Of a DNA stretch of 49,743 nucleotides, positions 17,197-26,326 are shown in pieces. Within the stretch, counting starts at the first letter, position 1, and each line of letters begins with the position of its first letter. The notes under the pieces are model-generated. The model was not told where the DNA came from. It worked only from the letters and a program-made list of their open reading frames with translations, and did no database searches. Origin of the DNA: Candidatus Krumholzibacteriota bacterium. Its GTDB lineage: Bacteria; Krumholzibacteriota; Krumholzibacteriia; LZORAL124-64-63. The stretch spans positions 1 to 49,743 of the forward strand of contig JAJRZA010000073.1 in assembly GCA_024275485.1 (NCBI GenBank), written 5' to 3'. A program made the translations under genes and the position numbers.

Positions 17197-20100
17197 ATGA
17201 TTCACCAAACCTTAAGAGTGAGTAATCTCACCCACCGCCTAATTGCTGTTGCCTTTCTGGGGCTTTGTCTTCTTACCCAAGCCACCTTTGCCAATGCTGC
17301 AACCGATGGTTTTGTGCCCAACGCCGGCCAAATGGACTCCATCGTCCAATTTTATGGGACCAGTTCCCTGGTCGATGTATTCTTCACTTCAGACAGAGTC
17401 GTTTTTGACCTTAAGGATCCAGAAGCCCTAGCTGAGCTTCGTGAAGCTCTGGACGACTATGATAACACCCTTCCTCTGCCAAACCGCCGTGGCCAGGCCC
17501 TGTATCTCACTTTTCCAGGTGCTCTAGCAGATGTTGAACTAATCCCTGCAAATGAAAACACACCTCGCTATAACTTTTTTATGGGAAATAAAACCAGCAA
17601 TTGGATTAGCGATCAAGCTAGCTTCAGCACTTTGACCTATCGCAATCTGTGGCCTGGCGTAGACTTGGTTTTCACTTTGGACCATGGTGACCTTTCATAC
17701 GAAATCGTTGGTGACGCAAGCCTCGTTACCTTGGAGTGGTCCGGTGCCGACCAAACTCTAGCAACTGCTGGCGGTATGGAATTGCTCACATCATACGGCA
17801 CCCTGATCGACAATGGGGCAAATATTTTTCGTTCCCACGAAATTGGCAACGACAATTTGGTATTTGCCACTCGTGGTGCCGGAGCCCTGCTTTGGAGCAC
17901 TCTTATGGGAGGAAGCAACAATGACAGCGGAACCACCATTGTAGCTGCCTCCAATGGTGACATTTTTGTTGCTGGGGAAACCCTAAGTCCTGATTTTCCT
18001 GGCACCCCTGGAGCATATGATGAGGCGTTTGACAATTTGTTGGATATTTTCATCAGCCGATTCTCCAACGAAGGCAGCCAACTTGTGTGGAGTTCCTTCC
18101 TTGGCTCCTCATCCAACGACTACGTCAATGCCATTATCCTGGACAACAACGATAACCCGATCATCGGCGGCCGCAGCGGTAGTTCCTACCCAACCACATC
18201 AGGCGCCTTCGATGAGACCTTCAACGGTGGTGCATTAGATGCCATTGTAACTAAGCTCACCAATGACGGATCAAGCCTTATCTTTAGCACTTACATTGGA
18301 GGCAACGCGGATGAGGCCACTTTTGACCTGCTTCAAAATTCAAATGGCGATTTGGTCTGCGCTGGCTATACTGGTTCGACCGACTTTCCAACAACCGCTG
18401 GTGTAATCCAGAACACCTTCGCAGGCCCCCCCTATGATTTTACTGTTTCCATTCTTTCCAGCGACGGCACAACCCTCAACGCCAGCACCTACATCGGTGG
18501 CAGTGACCGCGACGCCTGTCGTGGTTTAGCCATCGATTCCAATGGGGATTTCTTTTTATCCGGCTTTACCTTTTCTGCTGATTTTCCTGTTACGGCAGGA
18601 ACCTTCCAAACCACAAAAGGCACCATTGATGATGCTGCTCTGGCCAAAATTAGTGGGGACCTTACCACTCTGTATTGGGCCACTTTTATTGGCGGAAACA
18701 ACAGCGAGCGAGCCCATTGTATCGATCTGGATGCGAGCGGTGACCCAGTAATTGCTGGCTATACAGCTTCAACCGATTTTCCCACCAGCCCTGGCGTGTT
18801 GCAGGAAAATTCCAATTCGGGAAATGACTGCTTCGTGGCAAAGTTCAACAGTGCCGATGGCACCCGCGACTGGTCCACCTATGTCCAAGGTAGTAGTGAC
18901 GAGGACATACTTTCCCTTGTTGTAGACGCCAACGACAACCCTCTCTTCACCGGTTGGACCAACAGCTCCAACTTCCCAGTCAACAACCTCGGCTACGACA
19001 ACACCCACAACGGCGGCGAAGACATCTTCGTCAGCCGCCTTTCACCCGACGGCACCGCCCTTCTCTGGGGTACCTTCCTGGGCGACACCGGCGACGAACG
19101 AGCCCTGGAAGTGACACTGGACGCCGACGACAATCCAATAATAACCGGCAGAACCACCAGCACCTCCTTCCCTGTCTCCAGCTGGGCCTACGACCAAACC
19201 CACAACGGCGGCACCGATGCCATCCTGGCCCGCTTCGACACCGGCGACGCCAACCTTTCCATCTCCGCCGCCTCCAATCAAACCGCCTGCGGCTCCAGCA
19301 CTGCCGTCACCTTCACCTACAATCCCGACCTCCCCCACAGCCCTCCCATGCGCGGCTATTCGGTCCGTATCCAGGCTCCCCTTGGCCTGACCTTTTCGCC
19401 CAGTGACATCAGTGTTCTGTCCCCTTTGGGCGGTGTCAACGATACCTTCCAGATCATCGAAACTGCTGCCGGCGACTGTACCATCGACTTCAGCTTCCTG
19501 GACCAGGGAGCTGGTCTATCCACGATCGCCGACCTCTTTATCATCGATATGCACGGCACTGCGGATGGCTTGGTCACCATTGGCGTCGCCTCCGGCGATT
19601 TCCGTGACCTGGACAACCACCCCTTCGATGTAGACCTCCTGAACACCATCGACATCGCCGTGGACTGCACCCCACCCAACGTGCCCACCCTGGACGCCGA
19701 ACCCCTGTTCACCTTCGGCACAAGCAACACCCTTGGCTGGAGTGATGAATCCGCTACTGGTGCCGCAACCTACAATGTGCAGGCCAGCGACCAGTCCGAT
19801 TTCTCGGTCATCAGTTTCGAAAGCACCTTCATGGCCGGTCTCACCTACCAGTTCACCGGATTGACCAATGCTACAACCTACTATTTCCGCGTCATTAGCC
19901 GTGACGCCAATAATCAGGAAAGCGTTCCTTCGCCCAGCGTATTCAGCACCCAGGATGCCGACGGCCCCGTCAGCAGCGTGGATGCCCTTCCAGCACTCGT
20001 TCCTATCACCTTCAATGTGGCCTACACCGCTTCGGATGCCCTCAGTGGCATTTTTGATGTGGAACTTTTCTACAACTTCAACGGAGGGACCTTTGCACCG

Positions 20101-22656
20101 GTGGGTTCCTTCACCTCCAGCCCCATCTCCTTCACCGCTACCGATGGTGATGGAACCTACGGATTCTATACCGTGGCCACTGACAATGTTGGCAACATCG
20201 AAGTTGCCCCCGGCGTAGCTGATGCCTCCACCGTAGTGGACACCACACCGCCAAACATTCCCACTCTCACTGCCGAGCCCCTGTTCACCGCAGGTGCGGT
20301 CAACACAGTCTTCAGCAGCGACGAATCCTCCTCCGGAGCCGTGTCATACAATTTCCAAATCAGCCAGCTGGGCGACTTTTCAGTGGTCGATTCCGAGAGC
20401 GGAAACATTCCCGGTCTGAGCTATGAATTCACTGGTCTCACAGATGGCGTCATCTACTTCTACCGTGTGGCCGCCATCGACAATCTGGGCAATGTCTCCG
20501 GTTTCTCCCCCATCGTCAGCAGCACCCAGGACGCCACCGCGCCTGTCTCATCGGTCGATCCTGTTGCAGATCAAGGTTCCACCACCTTCGATGTGGCTTA
20601 CACCGCCAGCGATGCCGGTGTTGGCTCCATCACGGTTGAATTGTTTGCCAACTTCGAAGGCGGAGCCTTTGTCAGTCAGGGCAGCTTCGGCACCAGCCCA
20701 ATTTCCTTCACCGCCATCAACGGGGAAGGCACCTACGGTTTCTTCACCGTGGCCACCGACGGCCTGGGCAACATCGAAGTCACACCCGCAGCTGCTCAGG
20801 CCAGCTGTGTGCTCGATTTGACCGCTCCCGCATCCAGCGTGAGCGCGCTCTCCGCTTACCAGACCACCGGCGTTTTCACCGTCATCGCCACCGGTACGGA
20901 CAACCTGGTGGGCATCGCCGCCTTTGAGCTCTTCTACAGCATGAACGCCGGTCCCTGGACCAGCGCCGGTACCACCGTCGACGGCAACTTCAGCTTCACC
21001 TCTCCTGGTGATGGCAACTTCGGCTTCTACAGCATTGCCATCGACAACGTGGGCAACACCGAAGCTGCCCCCGCCGGCGCCGACGCCACCACCATCGTGG
21101 ATACCACCGGGCCCACCGGCACCTTCGCCATCAACGCTGGTGCAAGTAATACCAACAATACCAGCGTGACCCTGGATCAGGCTATCAGTGGTGCCCTTGA
21201 GATGCGCTTCAGCAACGACAACATCACTTTCAGCGAAGGCTGGGTTGCCTACAATGCCAGCCACCCCTGGGTCATCGACTCCGGTGAAGGAGCCCAGACG
21301 GTTTATGGTGAATTCCGCGATGTCGCCAACAACACGATTCAAATCACCGACACCATCAATCTGGATCTGACGGCCACCGCTGTGGTGACCATGCTGGCAG
21401 TTAGCCCTGCCCACGAAAGCATCAACCTCAGCTGGAACAATCCTAATGACAGCGACTTCGATCATATCGAGATCTGGCGTGGTCTGCTGCACGATGGTGC
21501 CTCGGCCACTGTGTACCCCGACTACGTTGGGGGTATCATACCAACCAGTCCGGCCGACCGCGCTGCTGCCCTGGCCAGCACCGAATGGGGACTGGCCGGC
21601 ACTGTTGGTGGCGGAGTCGAAATCTTCATCGATGCCGTGGTCACCCGTGGGGTCTACTACTATGAAGCCTTTGCCGTAGACACCGCCGGCAACTTCAGCG
21701 CTCCCCATGGCCAGATGCCGGAAGCTACCAACTACATCCTCGGCGACATGGCCGTAGCCTTTGACGGCCTGGTCAACGTCGCTGATATATCTGTTCTGGG
21801 CGCCACCTACGGCCTGAACGACGGCGAAGTTGGCTACAACAACCACGCCGACATTGGCCCAACCGACGACGTCAGCGGTTCGGGTATTCCCCTGCCGGAC
21901 GACTTCATCGGCTTTGAAGATCTGATGATCACCACTCTTAACTATGGCCTCAGCGGCAAAAGCAGTGATGATAGTCAGAGCAAAAGCAATGACCCTGTGC
22001 TTTTGAGCTGGTCCCAGTCTTCGACCAACAGCTACACCCTGCGTCTGCTCTCAGGTGATTCCGCACTGAAAGGCCTGAACATCAGCGCCGATTTGCCTGA
22101 AGGCACCAACATCAGCGTCACCGCCGGTGACCTCCTGGGTAACCAGGGCCAACCCATCTTCCTGCGGAACATCGCCGCCCACGGTCTAGACACCGGTTGC
22201 GCCCTGTTGGGCAGCGGAATTTCCATCGAAGGTGAAGGCGATCTTCTGATCGTCACTCTGCCGGATTCCCCCGATCTGGATATCCTGGCCCTGGACAACC
22301 TGGAATTCACTCTCCGGGACGCCGACAATCAGGATCTGGAGTTCAGTTTCGAGATGGCCAGTTCCGTGGAAATCCCGGTCAGCTTTGCCATGGGACAGAA
22401 CTACCCGAACCCCTTCAACCCCATGACTTCCATTAGCTTCAGCTTGCCTCGGGCTGAGAATGTCCAGTTGGCCATCTACGGAGTCGACGGACGTCGGATC
22501 GCCGTTCTGGTCAACGAGAGCATGGATGCAGGTCATCACCAGATCACCTGGACCGGTCGCGACGAAACAGGACAACAGGTCGCATCTGGTGTATATTTCT
22601 ACCGCATCACCGCTGGTGAATTCAGCGATGTTCAAAAAATGACACTGATGAAGTAG
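17197..22656 (+). CDS. giant surface protein: SBBP, FN3, dockerin-like and C-terminal sorting domain
   Basis: The 1819-residue product has a signal peptide (1-34, ending ATFANA). An N-terminal domain to about 235 is of the type that precedes SBBP repeats (FVPNAGQMDS...). SBBP beta-propeller-like repeats run to about 690 (WSTLMGGSNND, STYIGGSDRD, TFLGDTGDE, each followed by ASTDFP-like strands). A cohesin-like domain spans 690-820, two tandem FN3 + Ig-like modules 825-1205, and a further Ig-like module reaches about 1305. A dockerin-like calcium segment covers 1512-1585. A FlgD-like/type IX-like sorting domain from about 1730 includes NYPNPFNPM, DGRRIAVLV and ASGVYFYRI and ends at a lysine. 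It is probably exported across the outer membrane and anchored. GGAGGG precedes the ATG. The cohesin-like protein follows 9 bp downstream. Confidence 0.85.
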   Translation: MIHQTLRVSNLTHRLIAVAFLGLCLLTQATFANAATDGFVPNAGQMDSIVQFYGTSSLVDVFFTSDRVVFDLKDPEALAELREALDDYDNTLPLPNRRGQALYLTFPGALADVELIPANENTPRYNFFMGNKTSNWISDQASFSTLTYRNLWPGVDLVFTLDHGDLSYEIVGDASLVTLEWSGADQTLATAGGMELLTSYGTLIDNGANIFRSHEIGNDNLVFATRGAGALLWSTLMGGSNNDSGTTIVAASNGDIFVAGETLSPDFPGTPGAYDEAFDNLLDIFISRFSNEGSQLVWSSFLGSSSNDYVNAIILDNNDNPIIGGRSGSSYPTTSGAFDETFNGGALDAIVTKLTNDGSSLIFSTYIGGNADEATFDLLQNSNGDLVCAGYTGSTDFPTTAGVIQNTFAGPPYDFTVSILSSDGTTLNASTYIGGSDRDACRGLAIDSNGDFFLSGFTFSADFPVTAGTFQTTKGTIDDAALAKISGDLTTLYWATFIGGNNSERAHCIDLDASGDPVIAGYTASTDFPTSPGVLQENSNSGNDCFVAKFNSADGTRDWSTYVQGSSDEDILSLVVDANDNPLFTGWTNSSNFPVNNLGYDNTHNGGEDIFVSRLSPDGTALLWGTFLGDTGDERALEVTLDADDNPIITGRTTSTSFPVSSWAYDQTHNGGTDAILARFDTGDANLSISAASNQTACGSSTAVTFTYNPDLPHSPPMRGYSVRIQAPLGLTFSPSDISVLSPLGGVNDTFQIIETAAGDCTIDFSFLDQGAGLSTIADLFIIDMHGTADGLVTIGVASGDFRDLDNHPFDVDLLNTIDIAVDCTPPNVPTLDAEPLFTFGTSNTLGWSDESATGAATYNVQASDQSDFSVISFESTFMAGLTYQFTGLTNATTYYFRVISRDANNQESVPSPSVFSTQDADGPVSSVDALPALVPITFNVAYTASDALSGIFDVELFYNFNGGTFAPVGSFTSSPISFTATDGDGTYGFYTVATDNVGNIEVAPGVADASTVVDTTPPNIPTLTAEPLFTAGAVNTVFSSDESSSGAVSYNFQISQLGDFSVVDSESGNIPGLSYEFTGLTDGVIYFYRVAAIDNLGNVSGFSPIVSSTQDATAPVSSVDPVADQGSTTFDVAYTASDAGVGSITVELFANFEGGAFVSQGSFGTSPISFTAINGEGTYGFFTVATDGLGNIEVTPAAAQASCVLDLTAPASSVSALSAYQTTGVFTVIATGTDNLVGIAAFELFYSMNAGPWTSAGTTVDGNFSFTSPGDGNFGFYSIAIDNVGNTEAAPAGADATTIVDTTGPTGTFAINAGASNTNNTSVTLDQAISGALEMRFSNDNITFSEGWVAYNASHPWVIDSGEGAQTVYGEFRDVANNTIQITDTINLDLTATAVVTMLAVSPAHESINLSWNNPNDSDFDHIEIWRGLLHDGASATVYPDYVGGIIPTSPADRAAALASTEWGLAGTVGGGVEIFIDAVVTRGVYYYEAFAVDTAGNFSAPHGQMPEATNYILGDMAVAFDGLVNVADISVLGATYGLNDGEVGYNNHADIGPTDDVSGSGIPLPDDFIGFEDLMITTLNYGLSGKSSDDSQSKSNDPVLLSWSQSSTNSYTLRLLSGDSALKGLNISADLPEGTNISVTAGDLLGNQGQPIFLRNIAAHGLDTGCALLGSGISIEGEGDLLIVTLPDSPDLDILALDNLEFTLRDADNQDLEFSFEMASSVEIPVSFAMGQNYPNPFNPMTSISFSLPRAENVQLAIYGVDGRRIAVLVNESMDAGHHQITWTGRDETGQQVASGVYFYRITAGEFSDVQKMTLMK
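19672..20820 (+). repeat. two tandem FN3 + Ig-like coding repeats
   Basis: Within the large surface protein, two modules of about 190 codons follow each other. They begin TPPNVPTLDAEPLF (19672) and TPPNIPTLTAEPLF (20248). Each holds an FN3-like part (YNVQASDQSDFSV / YNFQISQLGDFSV, then YYFRV / YFYRV). Each continues with an Ig-like part (VAYTASDA, SPISFTA, YGFYTVATD / YGFFTVATD). This is an internal duplication, visible in protein and partly in DNA. Confidence 0.75.
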
Positions 22657-22665
22657 GGGATTGGA

Positions 22666-23469
22666 ATGAACCGCAACTTTAACATCAAACTTGTTTTGCT
22701 GGCTGCCACCATCGCAATGATGGTGGCAGGATCAGCCCTGGCCGAGGTCAACCTACGCTGGAGTCCAGGCGATACCATCACCCTGGCTCCGGGCGACACC
22801 AGCCGACTGTCCATCCACATTGACGATGTCATCAATTTTCGCACCATCGAGGTAACCGTTCAATACGACACCACCGTAATCACCAGCCTGGGCGGCGACA
22901 GCGGCGCGCTCTACGCCAACAGCGGGTATTTCGTTTTCGACGGCTTCGAAGAAGAACCAGGCAGCTGGCACGCCTACGCCGTTATCATGGGTGCCGGAGA
23001 ATACCTCACCGGCCCGGGAGAACTGCTTTATTGGGACTTCAAGGGCCTAGCCGAAGGCCAGAGCCCAATCACCTCCGTTCAAGTTGTCCTTTACGACGAA
23101 GTCTCCCCTCCGGTGCAGATTCCGGATGTCATGCTGGACAATGCCACCGTTATCGTTCACGATCCCCTCAGCGCGACCATGGACACGCCGGCAGCCAACG
23201 GTTTTTTACAGGTGGCCCCCAACCCGTTCAACCCTCGCGCACGCATCAGCTTCGATTTGGCGCGGGATTCGTTCGCTCGTTTGTCGGTCTTCGACATGCG
23301 GGGACGCCAGGTGGCTGTTCTTTATGACGGCCTGGCTACAACCGGTGCGCTGGCTGTGGACTGGAACGGCACCGACGACGCCGGCCGAACCCAGCCCGGC
23401 GGAGTTTATCTTTTTCAGTTGGAAACCAATGCCGGAATTGCCCGGGCCAAAGGCATTCTGGTCAAATAA
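22666..23469 (+). CDS. secreted cohesin-like protein with C-terminal sorting domain
   Basis: This 267-residue protein has a signal peptide (1-26, ending AGSALA). It continues with a cohesin-like beta sandwich (27-165: VNLRWSPGDTITLAPGDTS, FRTIEVTVQYDTTVI, LLYWDFKGLAEGQ). It closes with a FlgD-like sorting domain (about 180-267: APNPFNPRARISFDLA, DMRGRQVAVLYDG, PGGVYLFQL, end GILVK). The preceding surface protein has both cohesin-like and dockerin-like parts, so a physical partnership is possible. That is inference; only the adjacency (9-bp gap) and domain types are seen. It is probably cotranscribed with the genes on both sides. Confidence 0.78.
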   Translation: MNRNFNIKLVLLAATIAMMVAGSALAEVNLRWSPGDTITLAPGDTSRLSIHIDDVINFRTIEVTVQYDTTVITSLGGDSGALYANSGYFVFDGFEEEPGSWHAYAVIMGAGEYLTGPGELLYWDFKGLAEGQSPITSVQVVLYDEVSPPVQIPDVMLDNATVIVHDPLSATMDTPAANGFLQVAPNPFNPRARISFDLARDSFARLSVFDMRGRQVAVLYDGLATTGALAVDWNGTDDAGRTQPGGVYLFQLETNAGIARAKGILVK

Positions 23470-23490
23470 TTCCACCCATGAGGGAACAGG

Positions 23491-25263
23491 GTGCAAGACA
23501 AAAATCGGAAACAAGGACTCCTTGGTTTTGGAATCCTGACCCCCTATTTCCGTCTGCTGAAAAATCAGCGGGCGGATTTTGTATTGGTCCTTGTCCTGAT
23601 GCTTTTTTCCACAAGCATCAGCCTGGCTATTCCAATTTTTGCCGGACGATTTGTTGACGCCATCAGCGGAATTGTTGTGGGCATTCCGTCACACAAGCAA
23701 CTGATCATCCTGGGCGGGTTGTTGGTGGCCCAGCTTTTGGGCACCTTCTTTTTCAAGATCACCAGCGCTCGACTGGGCTTGCGCACTGTCACCCTGCTGC
23801 GCGGCCAACTCTTTGCCCATATGATGGAATTGCCTTCGCTCTTTTTTTCCAACCAAAAAGCGGGCGACCTCTCCAGCCGCGCCACCAGCGATGTGGGCAG
23901 CATCCAGTATATTCTCACCAGTGGATTTGTCACTTCTCTACGGGCTGTCCTGACCCTGCTGGGTGCCATGATCCTGATGTTCAACCTGAACCCTCGTCTG
24001 ACCACCGTTGTTCTATTGTTGATTCCGGCCACCATCGGACTGGTGCGGTTGTTCGGGTGGCGTCTGCGAAAACTGTATCGCAGGATGTATGACGAACTGG
24101 GAAAAATCAGCAGTCAGGTGCAGGAAACCGTGGGCGGGATCCGCACCCTCAAGGTTTACAACGCCCAGAACCATCAAGGACGTCGCTTTGACGAAATGAG
24201 CAACAAATACCTGGAGGCCGGGCTGCAGCGAGCCTGGGTGCAGGCTGCCCTTGAGTCGGGAATTCAAATCAGCCTGTGGATTTGTTTGCTGGTGGTCGTA
24301 GTCTATGGCTTCACCCTGAGTGCCCGCGGCGAAACTACCGGTGGACAGTTGGTGGCCTTTCTGCTGCTGGCCTTCCGGGTGGCCATGCCTCTTTCATCGC
24401 TCACCACTCTTTTCTCTTCCGCCCAGGGCGCCGTGGCGGCCGCCGGCCGTCTGGACGATATTTTTTCCCTCAAACCCGAGCGTCAACCCGGAACCCCAAC
24501 CCCGGCTCCGGATTCCCGACCGGCAACTTTGGATCTTCAAAATATTTCATTCCGATATCCTGGTGGTGACGACAGTCCGGTAGTGCTTGACAACCTCTCT
24601 CTGCAAATCCTGCCGGGCCAGTGGGTTGGTGTAGTTGGGCCCAGCGGCGCCGGAAAAACCACCCTGGCCGGTATCCTGCTTGGGCTTTTGCCTCCCACTG
24701 CTGGCACCATCAAACTGGATCAGAAACCGTACGACCAGTATGACATATCCCAACTGCGCGCACGCATGGCCTGGGTTGCCCAGGATCCGTTGTTGTACGA
24801 CGACAGCCTCCGCGAAAACATTCTCTTTGGCTTGGGAAATGTTGCCAAGGAGGATTTTCAGAAAGCTGCGCGAATGGCTGGCGTCTCCGGATTTGCCGAA
24901 AACTTCCCGGAAGGAATGGAGACTCGCTGTGGAGAACGTGGCACCCGTCTAAGTGGTGGTCAACGCCAAAGAGTTTCGCTGGCTCGGGCATTCCTTCGCA
25001 ACCCAGGCCTCTTGGTTTTAGACGAGCCTACCAGTGCTTTGGATGCTGAATCTGAAGATTCCATCAGGTTGGCCATGATGGAATTGATGGCCGGTCGAAC
25101 CGCTATCGTTATCGCCCACCGACTTTCTTTGGTTCGCGATCTGGACCTCATTTTGGTGCTGGCTGAAGGGAAAATTGTCGAAAGTGGCACGCATAAAGAA
25201 CTTATAAATCATTCAGGGCTCTATGAAACCCTATATAATCTTCAGCAGGGTGAAAAAAAATAG
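23491..25263 (+). CDS. ABC exporter, fused permease and ATPase
   Basis: This 590-residue half-transporter has a six-helix ABC type-1 membrane domain (to about 320) and a C-terminal nucleotide-binding domain. Visible motifs are Walker A GPSGAGKTT near 382, the Q-loop WVAQDPLLYDD, signature LSGGQRQR, Walker B LLVLDEPTSALD near 507 and the H-loop IVIAHRLS. There is no C39 peptidase domain. It would work as a homodimer, as MsbA/LmrA-type exporters do. It starts with GTG behind GAGGGAAC, 21 bp after the cohesin-like gene, so it is probably in that operon. A separate unit for a 46-residue peptide follows 121 bp downstream, making a peptide or lipid substrate equally possible. Confidence 0.9.
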   Translation: MQDKNRKQGLLGFGILTPYFRLLKNQRADFVLVLVLMLFSTSISLAIPIFAGRFVDAISGIVVGIPSHKQLIILGGLLVAQLLGTFFFKITSARLGLRTVTLLRGQLFAHMMELPSLFFSNQKAGDLSSRATSDVGSIQYILTSGFVTSLRAVLTLLGAMILMFNLNPRLTTVVLLLIPATIGLVRLFGWRLRKLYRRMYDELGKISSQVQETVGGIRTLKVYNAQNHQGRRFDEMSNKYLEAGLQRAWVQAALESGIQISLWICLLVVVVYGFTLSARGETTGGQLVAFLLLAFRVAMPLSSLTTLFSSAQGAVAAAGRLDDIFSLKPERQPGTPTPAPDSRPATLDLQNISFRYPGGDDSPVVLDNLSLQILPGQWVGVVGPSGAGKTTLAGILLGLLPPTAGTIKLDQKPYDQYDISQLRARMAWVAQDPLLYDDSLRENILFGLGNVAKEDFQKAARMAGVSGFAENFPEGMETRCGERGTRLSGGQRQRVSLARAFLRNPGLLVLDEPTSALDAESEDSIRLAMMELMAGRTAIVIAHRLSLVRDLDLILVLAEGKIVESGTHKELINHSGLYETLYNLQQGEKK

Positions 25264-25283
25264 CGTTTTTGATGAATTAATGG

Positions 25284-25312
25284 TTGACGCCTGAATGTTT
25301 TTGTAGTATAGT
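25284..25312 (+). promoter_or_regulatory. strong sigma-70 promoter of small peptide gene
   Basis: TTGACG at 25284-25289 and TATAGT at 25307-25312 are separated by exactly 17 bases, each matching consensus at five of six positions. Transcription would start near 25319, giving a leader of about 65 nt before the ATG at 25385. Confidence 0.75.
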
Positions 25313-25384
25313 TCTGTAATCGTCGGGGGAATAATGTCAGCAGTCTTAACGGAATAATCCTTTTGAGGATTGAAGGGGAAACCC

Positions 25385-25525
25385 ATGAAGAAGACTTATC
25401 GTAAGCCTGAGCTCAAGACTCGAAAAATTGAGCTGGGTGTCTTCGGTGAATACGGCCGCAACGGTGGAAATATTAATCCTTCCCCTGTGAATGTTATCGG
25501 AGACCTCGACCTGCACATGGAGTAG
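25385..25525 (+). CDS. 46-residue peptide, RiPP-precursor-like
   Basis: The peptide starts MKKTYRKPELKTRKIELG, continues VFGEYGRNGGN and ends VIGDLDLHME. The N-terminal KKxYxKPxL block resembles leaders recognised by PqqD-like domains in RiPP systems, including lasso-type precursors (Y..P.L). The Gly/Asn-rich middle and short tail could be core peptide. This is pattern resemblance, not a proven family. The gene is well framed: strong promoter, GAAGGGGA ribosome-binding site about six bases before the ATG, and a perfect terminator 50 bp after the stop. No maturation enzyme lies beside it. The ABC exporter ends 121 bp upstream. It could instead be a small regulatory or membrane-associated protein, but it has no hydrophobic helix. 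Confidence 0.75.
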   Translation: MKKTYRKPELKTRKIELGVFGEYGRNGGNINPSPVNVIGDLDLHME

Positions 25526-25575
25526 TGCACTGGTTTTCTGACCAGCGAGAATATTCCCTGTTCAAGGTAATGATT

Positions 25576-25613
25576 GAAACCGGACCGTCTATTTAGATGG
25601 TCCGGTTTCTTTA
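25576..25613 (+). terminator. rho-independent terminator after peptide gene
   Basis: GAAACCGGACC at 25576-25586 pairs perfectly with GGTCCGGTTTC at 25599-25609. The stem is extended by TCT/AGA around an ATTT loop, and TTTAT follows. On the other strand the A-rich flank gives no good U tract for the gene at 25637-26119. Confidence 0.88.
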
Positions 25614-25636
25614 TACCCATGGAATTTGGACGAAAA

Positions 25637-26119
25637 TCAGGCCTCAGCGACCAAATCCTTTTCCGAACACATATCATCCAAAGCCTGGAACAAAGCAATG
25701 CGGTGGTGACGCCGGTGTTTCAGGGGCACCCCAAACTCGTGCTGTTCCCGGGGGTTGAGATCTGCCCAGTGCTTTCCCAGAAACTGAGTCAAAGCACCTG
25801 TGGCTTCGAGATACTGCGCCAGAACCTCACCGAAAGGCAACTTGGATGCAGCATCCATGGCTTCTTTGCTGCGTTCTTCGAAATTGACCAACAGTTTGGG
25901 GTCCAGAGAATCCAGATCCAATTTGTTGGAAAAAAAATCAACCGTGAAATTATCCCAAAATGAAATATGGGCCAGGGTTTCCTTAAAACTGAGAGCTCCC
26001 TCGGGACCGCGCTTACCGCGCAACTTGACAGGGCATTCGGTCAACCTACCCCTCAAAAGCCGATCCTCTTCAAGAATGGCATCAACTAGATTTTGCCAAG
26101 TTTTCAAGCTACCCGTCAC
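25637..26119 (-). CDS. ClbS/DfsB (DinB-like) four-helix protein
   Basis: This 160-residue alpha-helical protein has the pattern of the ClbS/DfsB family. An N-terminal helix with KTWQNLVDAILEEDRLLRGRL is followed by SFKETLAHISFWDN, whose histidine and following residues correspond to the DinB-type metal/active-site helix. The C-terminal helix contains HRIALFQALDDM. ClbS-type proteins protect against genotoxins or perform thiol-related reactions; the role here is unknown. The start at GTG 26119 is the only reasonable one, since upstream in-frame codons lack ATG and meet a TAG. It lies convergent to the small peptide unit. Confidence 0.7.
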   Translation of the reverse strand: MTGSLKTWQNLVDAILEEDRLLRGRLTECPVKLRGKRGPEGALSFKETLAHISFWDNFTVDFFSNKLDLDSLDPKLLVNFEERSKEAMDAASKLPFGEVLAQYLEATGALTQFLGKHWADLNPREQHEFGVPLKHRRHHRIALFQALDDMCSEKDLVAEA

Positions 26120-26326
26120 TTCCTGGCGAGAGTTGTGAAAGCAAAACTCAAAATAAGTACTTTCTTTATTAAACTATAAATCTCATCCCAATGCAACCAC
26201 CCTTGCAAAATTTGCTGGAAAAGTATAGGATTCCATGTGGAAGTCTCCCGTTGGATTCCATTGCTTTTGTCTGTTCTCGAGCTCTAAATCCGCGCCTCCG
26301 TGGCGCCCTCCGAAGGACCCGCCAAA

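Noticed and set aside
20548-21846. 432-codon minus-strand open frame inside the giant surface gene
   Set aside because: It is antisense to a clearly coding frame with repeats and has no domain pattern of its own; it arises from the C-ending codon bias.
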